A stretch of 53,073 bases of DNA from Lingula anatina (lineage: Eukaryota; Brachiopoda; Lingulata; Lingulida; Lingulidae), in NCBI RefSeq assembly GCF_001039355.2, contig NW_019775562.1:198568-251640 (forward strand), read 5' to 3'. Position numbers and translations under genes: made by a program. Position 1 is the stretch's first letter. Every line of letters starts with the position of its first letter. The notes beneath the pieces are model-generated. The model saw only the letters and a list, made by a program, of their open reading frames with translations. It was not told where the DNA came from and made no database searches. Positions 35,040 to 48,134 of the stretch are shown here, piece after piece.

Positions 35040-36195
35040 GCCCATTTACACTGGACGGCGTCCTTTTCTCCGTCCCTTCTACGATCAAAAATATGGTGAA
35101 GACGCTCAACAGTCGCCCAAGCAATTATATTATGTTTTAGTGTAAATTCCTCTGCGTCCCTTGTGCTTATTTTGAAGACTAAATCTAAATTTTACCTGTA
35201 AAGCTGCGAGCGATCTGTGCGTCCACTGAGGGATATACCTGCCTCCCCTTTGCGTCCCCTGAGCAACCTACGGAGTCCAGTGCCATGTTTGAGCGACCAT
35301 GGAGCATCCTTATTGCGTTTGCTGAACCTTCATCAGTGGCGACCTTTCTACATCTTTCGGTCTCCTGCTAGACCGATGGGCGTTGTTTGGGCGTCCTTCT
35401 ACATATTCTGACTCTTTTACATTTTTTCATCAGTTCTAACATTGTCACCCTATAAGAACATGCCCAGAAAACTAAACAAATAGTAAGAAATGAACTTATT
35501 TTTCAAACTACAGTAATGCAAAGTCTGCATGGACTGATACTAAGCCAGATGATCACTGTTGTCCTTATAAGGAGGATGAACAGGCGCCGAAGACGAAAAA
35601 GGCTGCCTGCCACAACATAGAATGTTTTGATCCCTTTTCAAAAGACGCATTCCGCAAAATCATCGACAATAACTGCATCTTGAAAAAAAAGCAAATATCC
35701 GTTCTATAATAACTTCCAAAAACGGATCGGTTAGGAATTTAAGAAAAAAATACCAGTCGGAGGCTGGTATGAAACCGCTAGACTTCCTGTCTCTGGTAAA
35801 AAAAAATACCTTAGCACGACCTCGTTTGAGAGTTATAAAAGTAATGTTAAACGTGCCGACACTGGCCAGTGATTCTGCAGTCAAAGAGATGCTTGTGCCT
35901 CCTTTCTACGACCACAGCGATGCGTGTGCGTCTTTTATGCGACCACGGCGATGCTTGTGCCTCCTCTCTGCGTCCCTTGAGCGACCGTGCAGTGACCAAC
36001 CTCCACTGCGTTCTTTGTGCGTTTGTTTGAACATGCTTAAACCTTTGCGGCGACCATGGCGTCCTCGGCGATGCTTAAACATTCTTTGTGTGATCTTAAC
36101 TATCCATGTGCGTGTTTTGAGCGTCCAACGGCGATCTAGCCAGTTTCATGGTGGCACAAAGGACGCACAAAGATCACTGTCCAGTGTAAAGGGGG
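35040..36195. mobile_element. Non-autonomous DNA transposon, ~1.15 kb, long member of a CCCTTTACACTGGACGG family
   Basis: The left end (CCCATTTACACTGGACGGCG) and right end (CACTGTCCAGTGTAAAGGGG) are inverted repeats. The interior has repeated, CG-rich blocks such as GCGATGCTTGTGCCTCC and GCGACCATGGCGTCC. The open frame 35769-36257 across it has no transposase motif. A short relative is at 38318-38524. Confidence 0.72.
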
Positions 36196-36199
36196 TTTA

Positions 36200-37369
36200 C
36201 CAAATACAAAACCCCCTCATGTTGCATCATACTTTCCCTGTTAGCGTTTCCAAGTGAATGAAGGCATGACGAGAAAGACGGTTTATATACTGCAAGGTGC
36301 TCGTGATCCGCGCTTGACTCCTCGTGACGCATGGTATCTTAGACTATGCGTGCAGTAGGAGTCAGCTGAATGCATTCGTTATGTTTTATTGGTTCAGTTC
36401 CGAATTTTCGAAGCTCAGATTGTGAGTAAAAGAGTCTGTCCGTGTAAGTTTCACGCGGCCCTTAAAGTCGGTATGTGAATACATGCTGCATCTTTATTTG
36501 ATATCTGCGCAGTCGTAGCTGGACACATTCACTTCTTGTCATAAAGACAACCTCCTCTCCCAGGGACCATGAAAAGTGTAGTTTGTTTTCGTATTTGACA
36601 TTTTACTTCCAAATATTCCAGAGGGCGTAAATGTCGAAGCAAGCGGTTACTTGTACAGCATATTTTCATGTATGCAAAAAGAAATTAGATAAAAGGATTG
36701 TTCCTAAGGGTAGCTGAAGTGTAATTTACAAAAAGGAGAATATCATTTTTATTTTATTGTTGCATTTTCATTGAACTCATATCATGTTTCTGAAAGAATT
36801 AAATAAGTGATTTGTCTTGAGCATGGATGCATAAAAGCAATTCAAGAATGCGTCTTCACCAAAGGCTGATCCACGTACATATATCACTTATATTATATAC
36901 TGTATATTCATTACATTCATTTTGATATTGTTAATTAATCATTTATTTATTCATTCATTTATTTGTTTGTTAATTCATTTGAATATTTATGTATTTATTT
37001 TAAATTTTATTAATATCAGATGGACAAAACGATTGCAGTTATTATTAAAATCACAAGCATTGCCTCGATCTATAGTACAACGTTGTATTAAATAAAAACA
37101 ATGAATACTATACAATAAAACAAAATTTTAATCTATTTCAACACATATTACGGTACATTAAACACTTACTCCTACCATAAAAGTAACAAAATTTAATCTA
37201 ACTCAAACAAGATGTACAATTAATATTGACATATCCCTGAAATGTTCGCTATGCAGAATAATAAATTGGAAAGAAAATAATCTTTTTTAATTAACAGACG
37301 TTAATAACTATGTCTGCAGTTTGAGATATGGGTACGTCTTATTTCAACAGACAAGAACACAACTGTGAC
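36200..37369. other. Intergenic / receptor 3' flank
   Basis: AT-rich, with a TTTATTTATTCATTCA-type low-complexity stretch at 36940-37010. Probably includes the receptor 3' UTR. Minus-strand poly(A) signal candidates (TTTATT on plus) occur, but none can be chosen. Confidence 0.45.
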
Positions 37370-40300
37370 TTAGAGTGATATATCCTGTATATCAGACTGT
37401 ATGCTGGCAAAGTCAGAGTTATCGGAATCGTATTCGTCAGAATTCTCCTCCATTGCGATTGTGTTCACATCGGTCGCAACTGCCGCATCCACGTAGCTTT
37501 TCTTTGCATATTCATTATTTGCCATCACGACACACACACCTTCGGTCTGAGTTGTAATGTCTGCTCCAAAGTTGGCTGGGGTTTGAGTGCCCACAGTCGG
37601 ATTCTCTATGTCGCTATTCAAAGAATCCTTTCTTTTTGTTAGACGCACGCGAACGTCCAGATCTACAATAAAAAGCAAGATGACAATGTTTTAAAACTCT
37701 GCTTCAAGTGCAGCATTAATGACCTGTGTGACAGGAATGGTAGTCCGCTATGTACAGGCTACATTTGTCTTAATTACTATCTCCAATACTCCCACTAACC
37801 CTAACCTGTACTTATCAAAGGGGACCACAGACTTCCATTTCTAGGACTACCATTCCTTTTCACACAGGCCTTCGTTACACACACACACACACACACACCT
37901 GATCGGGAAATACAGATAGGACTTATACAAACATTTGATGCATTCAGTGGAAGACATTCTACTAATACAGCAAAGGCAATGGAATAATCAAAAGAGCAGT
38001 ATTTAGCATAAAACGTAGAGTAAAACACATGGACTAATAAAGACATAAAAACACAGCCAAAAAGCGAGGACGTTTTCTTCGCAACAGGGATAACTACCAA
38101 GCCAGGGAACGCGATGTAGCCCCACAGGACAGTATCGTGCATAGTAACCGGCGTCTTTACCTCTCCGTCCGCTTGCTATGGATCAATAGCCCTATTCACC
38201 CAGTGAATAAATATATTAACAAACAAACAAACAATAAATAAATAAATAAAGTGTCTTTTATCCTTATAGCGTAGGCTAATCATTGCGTATTTATATGAGG
38301 AGGGACTATTGATAAAGCCCCCTTTACACTGGGCGGCGTCCTTTCTGCGTCCAGCAGTACATCCCCATTTGAGAGTTAAAAAAATATAATACTTTACGGC
38401 CGACAACTGGCCGATCATTGAGCATTCATTCTGATACAAAATCGATGCTTGTGCCTCCTTATTAAGACCACAGCGATGCCAAATTTCATGGTCGCAGAAA
38501 GGACGCCGTCCAGTGTAAAGGGGGTATAATGTAATGTGTATAAAACGGCACCGCATCTCCAGCGCTACCGTCCCTTGGCCCATATAACACAGGAGCTTGA
38601 CAGCTCAGGCTCCACAGGGCCACGGTGATAGTGTATCCTCTGATCATGACACCGATTATTATGTACGATACTGAAGATGTTCATTTTACCTGGGCCAGCC
38701 AATGTTTGGCATGTATCGGATATCCCAAGGATAAGAAGCCCAGTTGATTGTGTTAGTTGAGCCACGCCCTCCCGGCATTGGGCCTCACTTTCAACGCAAT
38801 TGGCCTCCTGCAGGAAACGATCGACTGACGATCCTCCAATCAAGCCCTTACCTTCAGAATGGTTTCCGGAATCCCGCGACCACGAATTTTTTTCTTTGTG
38901 AAAACCCATCTCTTTCACTTCAAGCGTGTTGATTTTCTTCTTGATAGCCTGCTTAACGTTTCTTTCCGGTTTTAATAAAATGATGTATAAGCGTGGGAAA
39001 AACAGGCACATCAGTGACACTGTGGCGCTAAGATCGAGGACAAATGCCATAATGCACATACGCAGTGGAATATCTGTGGCCGTGGTGAAGAATATTGGAA
39101 CAAAGGCCAACCATATGATACAAGTGGTGTACACAGTTAGTCCAATGTATCGGGATTCATTAAACGCTTCAGGAATTTTACGAGTCAAAATTGCGTACAC
39201 TGTGCATATAATGAGCAGTATGATAGGGTAGATAAAGGCGATGATATACTCGTCTCCAACGTGCGCCAAACACACTAACATGTTCACTGATTTGGTTGGA
39301 TATATGTATCGTGCCTCTGGTGGGCGAACTGCTAACCATAAGGCGTCGATCATTATTTGTATGAAGACTATGGCTCCACATATGATAAGCTGCGATCTTG
39401 GGCTGATGAACATCGGTCTTTTTGTGGTCCGCTTGCCAGCAGCGAAGATTCTTGCTATACGGTTGGTTTTGGTCAAAAGTGCTGAGTAACACAATGAAAA
39501 ACAAAGGCCAATACCAAATTTTTGCAATCCGCAGATGACGCCTGATGGTTTGGCGATGATAATAAAAGTCATAAGATAACAAAGCAAAATCCCGGCCAAG
39601 AGAACAAAGCTCAGTTCTCGACTTGACGCCTTAACGATAGGTGTATCCCGGTGCCTCACGAACACGTAGATCACAAACAAAGTAAACAGGATCCCCCACA
39701 CGGAGCACGTGACCGCACCAATGGCTACNAATGATGATAAAAGTCATAAGATAACAAAGCAAAATCCCGGCCAAGAGAACAAAGCTCAGTTCTCGACTTG
39801 ACGCCTTAACGATAGGTGTATCCCGGTGCCTCACGAACACGTAGATCACAAACAAAGTAAACAGGATCCCCCACACGGAGCACGTGACCGCACCAATGGC
39901 TACTCCGTTCTTGAAACTGAGGTGTACTTCAGGAAGAGGTGTGCACGCGTTGCGGAACACATTTGGCTCGGTTCCGTTGGGGCAGTCCTGGCACTTGTGT
40001 GGCGTGGGCAGATACTGGTGTTCCGTACAGGGTTGGCAGGTCCAGCAGCACTTGTCCAGGGCTATGTACCGCGTGGCCTCGAACTCACTGCACGGCTTGC
40101 TGCATTCGGACTTGGGGATGTCTGTGGAATTCATTTTGAATATCAGTTTGTCCGGTTCCATCTGGAAATTCAAAGATAATGAAGTGTGTCATCACATGTA
40201 ATGCTATACCGGTACTGTACTGTACTGTGTCATTTATTTCCACTGGTCATAAGATAACGTTTTTTTTTTCGCAATTTGTTCTCGTTTGAAATAAATGTTC

Positions 40301-43300
40301 TGCATTGTTGTTACTTATTGCTTCCAGTCGCGTTGCTTCTTATCATAGCTCCATATGGTAAGGGATAAAATAAAAATCAAAATAACGAATGTGCATCTAG
40401 AATAAAGGTATCGGGTAATGTTAGTATATCAGTCTACCCACCGTGAGTATTCCCTTGTCGTATTCACCAACGTTTTCCCAGGAAAAGTTTCCAGGAGAGC
40501 GCTGTCTGTACGCCTTTAGAATATATCTATTGGCGCCGTCGCCATTACTTTCAAAGTGGAATTCCTCTGCACCTGCTAGACCTTTGAGAAAATGGAAAAT
40601 GAATATTAGCATATGATATCTCAATGTTGCTTGAGTGGGACAACAAAAAGGAAAACATATTAAAATAATAAAATATACTGCTTAATTATAAGAGACAGCT
40701 TACGTTATTTTACAGACCTAGAGCACCGGATGGAGGAGAAGCAGTGGTAGGAAGGTGTAGTAGAATGCACAACCAAGGAAGGTCAAACTGTCTGTTGGAG
40801 GGGCAGGCTCTCGTGTGGACAGGATGTATGGCTGGTCAGTATTAGATGGCACGTATGAATATGCACGGTCTTTGGTTTATATTGGAATTTATAGTAGACG
40901 AGAAAAACGTCACTTTGGGTAGATTTTAAAATAATTTACGAATTTGTGCACCGACACTTCTGCGTCTGCCTCCAGCATTTATCCCGTAAATATAGTGATC
41001 TATCACGTAATTATATTAAACACACACGCTATACAAAGAATAAATACTAACTTGTAAACTGCACATTTTTCAAATAGTAAAGAAGAGTTTCGCCTGAGAT
41101 GGGATTCATTTCAGCGCATATCCCCCGCCGTCCGCCGCAGACTTCAGTGTGCATGTTCTGAAAAATCAATTCACGTATTTTACACCATTCATTGTGGATA
41201 ATTCTCAGTCGTACCTGTATCATACTTGAGAAAACTACCGACCTTGTACGTGTTATTCATCTTGTGTCATTGTATATACATTTATATATATTCTTTTGTT
41301 ATGCAACATTATTCATACAAAATTTCCGTAACAAGATGTTTTGTTCATCCTTATTTCTTCATTTCCGATAAGATTAATTTCCTGTGCTGAATAGCTTATA
41401 TAATTAATTACTGTTGGTTCTTACCTTAAGTGCATGTGCAAACGCCATCACCGCGTCGCTGACAAACTGAAGACGAGGCTCAAATATGAAGTCCTTGCTG
41501 ATCTTCTCTTGTCCTGTGCAATTTTTATAGTCTTTATTAAAATACGACAGTTGGGTAGATGGCAATTTGCATTTAAAATGCTGTTCCCAGAATTCGTTGA
41601 ACCAAGGGTTTGTGTTCTGGTGATCTGGTTTTAGATTCCTGAAGTAATAGCTGAACCCTGTCACTGTGTGTGCGAGAGGATGCACGGTTATGGCGCCTTC
41701 TAGCTGAAAATATAAGATGGTCGTTTGTCGAAATGTAGTAGTTGAGTTTTAGTACTGGTATACTGTTATATAAGATATTTTTATCAAAAATATAAGTCTT
41801 CATACAGGAAAATAAAGTATAAAGCTGTGTTCAGCTAATTAAGAGGGTAACTGCGTCTTAATATATTTACGTTGTATGTGTTGAATCGTGTGTTACATAA
41901 ATAATCTGTATGGAACATTTTACAATGTCTAAGACTAAACGCATCCTGTGTAATAGGCTAGATCTCCAAATGAATGCATGGTTTTCAGAGAATGTTACGC
42001 GTCAATAATGACTATGTCAGCCTACACAAGGTAGAAAAAAATATACCTTTGTACTAGATGTATGTACTGCGAGGCATTGTGTACTAGTACAGGATGTGCA
42101 ACGTCAAATTTTAAAGTAACTATCCTGGACAGAGTATACACTCAATCTTCATTTGCTTAAATGGCATGAGATGAACCAGGAAAATACATGGAGAATGACG
42201 ATAAGGTTGTATTTCGTTGGCACGTCATGTTTCAGCAAGGCCAGCATGACCATCTGGGGTGGGGTGGGGGGGGGGCATGTGTGTAACACCTGAGTGGTGG
42301 CCAGTATTCCACACAGGTCCTAAGTACAGACCACCAGTAAGAACCAAGCCATTGGGACCTCTGTGGAACACATGGTCAAACTCAACCCAGACCCAGGGGG
42401 GGGACCAACATGTGGGGCACGGTTATAGCTGACATGGTGGGCATCTACTGTACAGACCTCCTCTCGAAAACCTCCGATATTGGCGAGTTGTGCCTCCTGC
42501 CAGCCGTCACTGCCTATCCACATGAAGTGGCCCGTCACGTTGTTCTCCTCCACAGCACGCATCAGCTTGATGACGTCAGGGTATTTGGCGAACACTATGA
42601 CACCTGGAAGGTGAAGATAAACACCAGTATACAGAATGATATAATATCCATCTCTAGGTTCTGATACCGTCTTCTTATGAATATGTGTTCTTGGTTGCTG
42701 CACATGTGGCGCTCGGAACGATCATCTTCCCTTACCAGCACTATAATATACACGTATGTACCATATCGCCTGCTGTTTCAACCTCCGTTAATCGTGCATT
42801 TCACACATGCAATCTTGGCAACCCTGACGATCATTAAGACCAACTATTACCATGGTTTACTTTACCTTTAGCATTCTTCTGCTTGGCGAGCGCTTTGATG
42901 GCGGCGTCATGTGTGGCTGGGTCGGTCTGGGAGAGCTGGTACGTGACCGCCGTACAAAGACTGTCCTCTTTGTTGATCAGTTCTCCTATGCGGACAAAGC
43001 CCTGGAACCCAAGTAACAGGAGATCAGCGTATGACTTAGGTGTGGATTTTCTTCTCATGTTTTAAACTGGGACTCTGTCCTTCTTATTTGTTTAGAAACG
43101 TGGCACTTGAAAGTTGAAATTTGGATCACTCACAAAGATATCCTTTTCAAACGTGCTTTTGAAGAGAGCCCTTTGCATAATAAGGTATGAAAGCTGATGG
43201 TTTTTATGATGACTATAATTTGTTCTCGATACTGCACTGATCTCAAAACAATGGTTTCCAGTGCAATATCAATTAGTTGTACTAGTTTGCAAATGGTTGC

Positions 43301-45489
43301 CTTGTTGTTGATTGCAATTGGAAACATTCTCTTTGTGCTGAGAGGGGAGGCTTACTTGTTAAATTATTTGTAATAAATTCATTAAAAGAAATGGAAACTT
43401 GTCCAACATTCATATACAGTTTCAATTAATTTCCGTGCAAACAATGTCATATTGGCTTTGTAAGCCAACCTGGAAGCGCCATTGGGAAACCTCCCCTCAT
43501 AGCGGAGGGTGGTCCCGATCACACGTGACTACCCTCACAAAATTGCAGAAAAAGCTTTTTTTTAATTTTGTAACTGAGTAGACTACAGAGACGCCTGTGA
43601 TCAGGTTAACACCCGGCTCTTGCAAATATATCTTACCTTCAGTCCATAGTTTGTAGCGTCGTATATGATGCTGATGTATTTCCAATTTAGCTTCTTAATA
43701 ATTTCTATCATGACTTCCGCCTGTGAGGCATCGGAAGGAATTGTGCGCAGGAAGTAAGGGTATCTCTCCTTGTTGCTGAGGTCCGGGCTTGTAGAGAAGT
43801 AGCTGATCTGGAGAACAAGTTAGAGGACATTGAACGGTACTAACTCTGTGATATACAGGTGCTTTGGGATTTGACGCCGGTGTAACGTGACAGAGAGTCC
43901 CCCATAATAGAGAGTCCGCCTCCCATTCATTTGTACAGGTTAGCCTCGCCCTACATTTTGGCCCACTTAAGTCAGGCTAACCCTAACCATTATAACTGAA
44001 TGGAAGGCAGACTTTCTGTTACACGTGCCCACAATTTCACTACACCGGCAAACGACTAAACGACTCTTTCACGGTACTTTTCCAAATACCGGTATGACAT
44101 AGGCAAACGATGGTAAACATATCTTGCTTTATTCATTGTATCGTATGCATCTGCATGGGTGGATGAAAATGTACAATAGGAATGCAATTATAAATAAGTA
44201 TGAATTATATTAAATAGTGATATAGTTTGACTACTTGTAAGAAAAAATACAAAACATATTTGGCAGAGCCCACGTGGCTCTACCTTCTCAACTGCCAGTA
44301 CACTTGCTGGTAATGGGTGCAGCACAGTCCCTTTTTTGGAAGACTAACCATAAATATTTGGCAAGAGCAATCATCTGTTCATTCTTCTTACCAGTCATTA
44401 GTGTTATAAATTTATCCATTCTGGTAAGATGCTCAAAGTTACTATATTGGTTTATTGTACACTGAATAAAGATCATATCGGAGAACTGTATAAAGAGGGC
44501 ACGACACTAGGAAATGGATTTCATCTTCTATTTCCCCAGAATTGGTTTTAGATTCTGCTTTGTTACACCAACACTGGGTCTTTATTACACAAACACTGGG
44601 TCTTTATTACACCAACACTGGGTCTTTATTACACCAACACATGGTCTTTATTTCCAATTGTCCACGTGGAACCTCTTTAATACTTTGGCTGCATTAAGAA
44701 TATTTCCATATTTCCTTTTTCAGTTTTCATCCTGCTCTGCATTATGTTACCCTAGAGTGGCGTTATATCTGTCTTTGGCTTTTCATTTTCAGAATCTTCG
44801 ACCAATTATAATTGCTGGCTGTTACCATGGGATATGCATTGTACCGATTACCACGAATTAGTATGGCCCAAAGTCCCCTACCACTATTTTAAACGTACGA
44901 TAAACATCTACTTTCAAGACCCCCCCCCCCCACACACACACACATGAATTATCTGATTAGATTTAAATGAGGTGGAGAACCTGGAAAGGTTGTACTAGCT
45001 GAGGCAGTAATGTGCTGCTCTATAGTAAACCTGTCTCATCCCGTGGATCTAATTTCAAAATAAAATGTAGTACTTGTAACCGAATGTGTGAATCTATAGG
45101 CATTGACGTCGATCATTCAAGATACAGGCCTCTTTGGGTACGCTTACAGGTATTTGACTGGAGCAACAATTAGAAATGTGTGATATGTTTTAATAAAAGA
45201 CGAAGGTGACACGTGCCTGTGGTATATAAAACAGCTTCAACAGATTGGCCACTTGAAGGGAGATGCTGCTCTCGGCGGCTCCTACCACTCCTATGATGGT
45301 GGTGTAGTCCGCAGTAGCATCCGGGTTATCCTTGCATTTATATAGCGAGCCACCCGAACCAATGTTGGATATGGACCCTAGAGTGAAGAAAGTACATGTG
45401 AAATAATATTGATTTTTTCAAAGAAAAACCATAATATGTGTTATATATATATGTTATTGATTTTTTCAAAGAAAAACCATAATATGTGT

Positions 45490-45536
<47 letters not shown>

Positions 45537-47112
45537 CGATTATTTTATCCAGTAAACTGCAGGCCATAGGCGGACCAAGAGGCTACAAGGTTGCTTCAGG
45601 TATCACTAAGTGGTGGCCTGATTGGACCTTCATTTGTTTTGCTTTCGAAAAACACTAAATAGTATAAAAACTGGCCTGAAAACAGACATGTTCAACGTGA
45701 AAACACCTGCTCTTTAACCGTGACTTAATTAATAACCTTCAGTCCATGCTTTAAAACTTTGATACTTACAAACCCTTACAGTATACCGTCACACCTAATT
45801 GGACTTATCACCTACACTTTATGTCATTGTTGTTGTACATTGTACTTAACTTTGAAGTCGTGTGTACACTCGCATTGTGAAAATTGACGGTAGACTAGAT
45901 ATATTACCATGGTTGACACTGGACCTCGACAATGGAGGGGTTTTCCAACCTCTTTGTCAGTTTTTTCTGGAAATTGTGTAAATTGGGATACTCTGGTCAT
46001 GGGTAATTATAGTTAGAGAGCATTAGCAGGTTAAAGGGCGGGTTTAGGGGCCCAGTTTACGTCTCAAAGCAAAGGAAGAGAAGTCTGAACTACGGTCTAC
46101 AGAACTACGGCAAAATACCCTATAACGTATTGTAATGCCAATCCGCCCCTCCCAATGAAGGTGGAATAAGGCTGTGGTGGCGACACTATCATCGCGTCCG
46201 ATGTACTTTGCACTTCATAACCTACGTGTACTTGCTTTACATGTCATTATAGGCGTGAATGACATCATTTTGTACAACACTTACACAGAAATCCTAAGAA
46301 ATGTGTATATGATAGAGAGACAGTAGAATATACATTTGTGGTCAAGATGAGATGGAGGCATCTTTAGAGGACCCTGATCGATTTTTACATTCAGCGTAAA
46401 GGCCACCTATTCCAAGGATGTGTGTTTAAGAAGCCAATAATCAGACCAGCGATTGGTTTTGATGGCGACAGACACATTGACTGGTACTGAATGATCCCAA
46501 TAACCGAGGGTGAGTGAGGCCGTTCCCACTCACCAGTAATGAATGGCATCATTTAGTTAAAGTGCATGCTCATTGTGGTCTCTTGATTTGATTTATCAAT
46601 TAAGAATCTGTTGGTTATTCTTGTAGCTGTGCAGGCTGCACTTTGATACTCCTTTGTTACGATATGTGTAATAAGACGACTGCATAGCTTGGAGAACAAC
46701 AGGCGGTGCCCTGGGGACTGGGACAGTTCTGCTTTAGTCCCAAAGTGCAGTCTAATTTTGAGGATGCAAAACTCAACATTGATCACATTTGACGGTCTCT
46801 GGTAAGAATAAACAAGAACATTACACTTTGATATCGTCCTGGGAGCGGTAGGTTGAACCACAATATTAAGTACGGACTTTTTCCATGTAACAATAGTAGA
46901 AACCCTAACCTGACACATCTGAATAAATTGAGGACTGAATCATATTGAAAGGATAACAAACAACACAGCTTTTGTCTGAAGTAAGTTAATACAGGTAAGC
47001 ATACGTGTATACAAATCGTAAGCATTTAGTTTCTGTTTGGTTTGAAACTAGGCAAAACAAAACAGACAAAAATATATAACTACTTCAAACAAATTCAAGA
47101 AACCTTTCGCAC

Positions 47113-47199
<87 letters not shown>

Positions 47200-48085
47200 T
47201 ATTTATTTACTAAAAACCACCTTTAAAAGATGAGTAAAGGAATATATATAATACAGAGATAATTGTGCTTGATTAGTAGTATATAACGTAATACGAGTGT
47301 GCTAAATTGCACTTTCTTAGTTGCTTGTTGTTTTGGCACTTCTGACTTGTCGATCCTTGAAATAACAAAAATAAAAAAATGACGTCAGAAAAGGGCGTTT
47401 TATTAAGATCTGATGTGGCGCATCAAATCTGTATTCAGCGACATCGCTTTATTTCTCAACTTTGGCAAGGGGCCAAGCTTGCTTCTCTGAGCCTCATTAA
47501 GCATCATGTCTCCCTTTTTGGACATAGTCTATGATTGAATCCGTCACTGAAGAGCAGTGGAGGGTCGCGCACCTTATCTCCGTCATTGAACACTTAATGC
47601 CGCATTACATGATGACTTTCCTGCTCTGTATCCTAACTTTTTCTGAACATAGAACTGTTTGTGTCTTTATTTGTTGTCCACATCGATGATTTAGACGCTC
47701 TCACAATGGGCAAACAAAATAGTTTCACATTCTGTAGACTGCCATACAATGGCCATTCACATCAATCAATTTGTAGCGCTTTAACGTCATCCGCAAGCGT
47801 CTTCGTGCCGGAGATCGGGATTAATTCTCGTCCTGTCAATGTACGTCTTCCTAGTAACTCCACATATTAACTGAGAAAACCGCCATAAACTATCTGCTAA
47901 TAAGACATCTAATTATAACCTTTATCTTTCCTAAATATATCAATTCATCAATTTCCCATAGGCTACTTTCCCATGTGGACAAGCTGCCCGGTCAGTAATC
48001 CAATTATTTTCCTTATTCAGGCTAACTCGATTTGTGCGTTTTCCTTTTGAAAATGCTTGTTATATATATCTTACTCGAAAATTGG

Positions 48086-48134
<49 letters not shown>

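Noticed and set aside
35769-36257. 162-residue plus-strand frame
   Set aside because: It lies over the modular repeats of a non-autonomous transposon and is open because of their CG-rich repeats, not because of a protein family.
46553-46918. 121-residue minus-strand frame
   Set aside because: Composition and lack of motifs look like chance; it lies in a receptor intron on the same strand, with no splice support.
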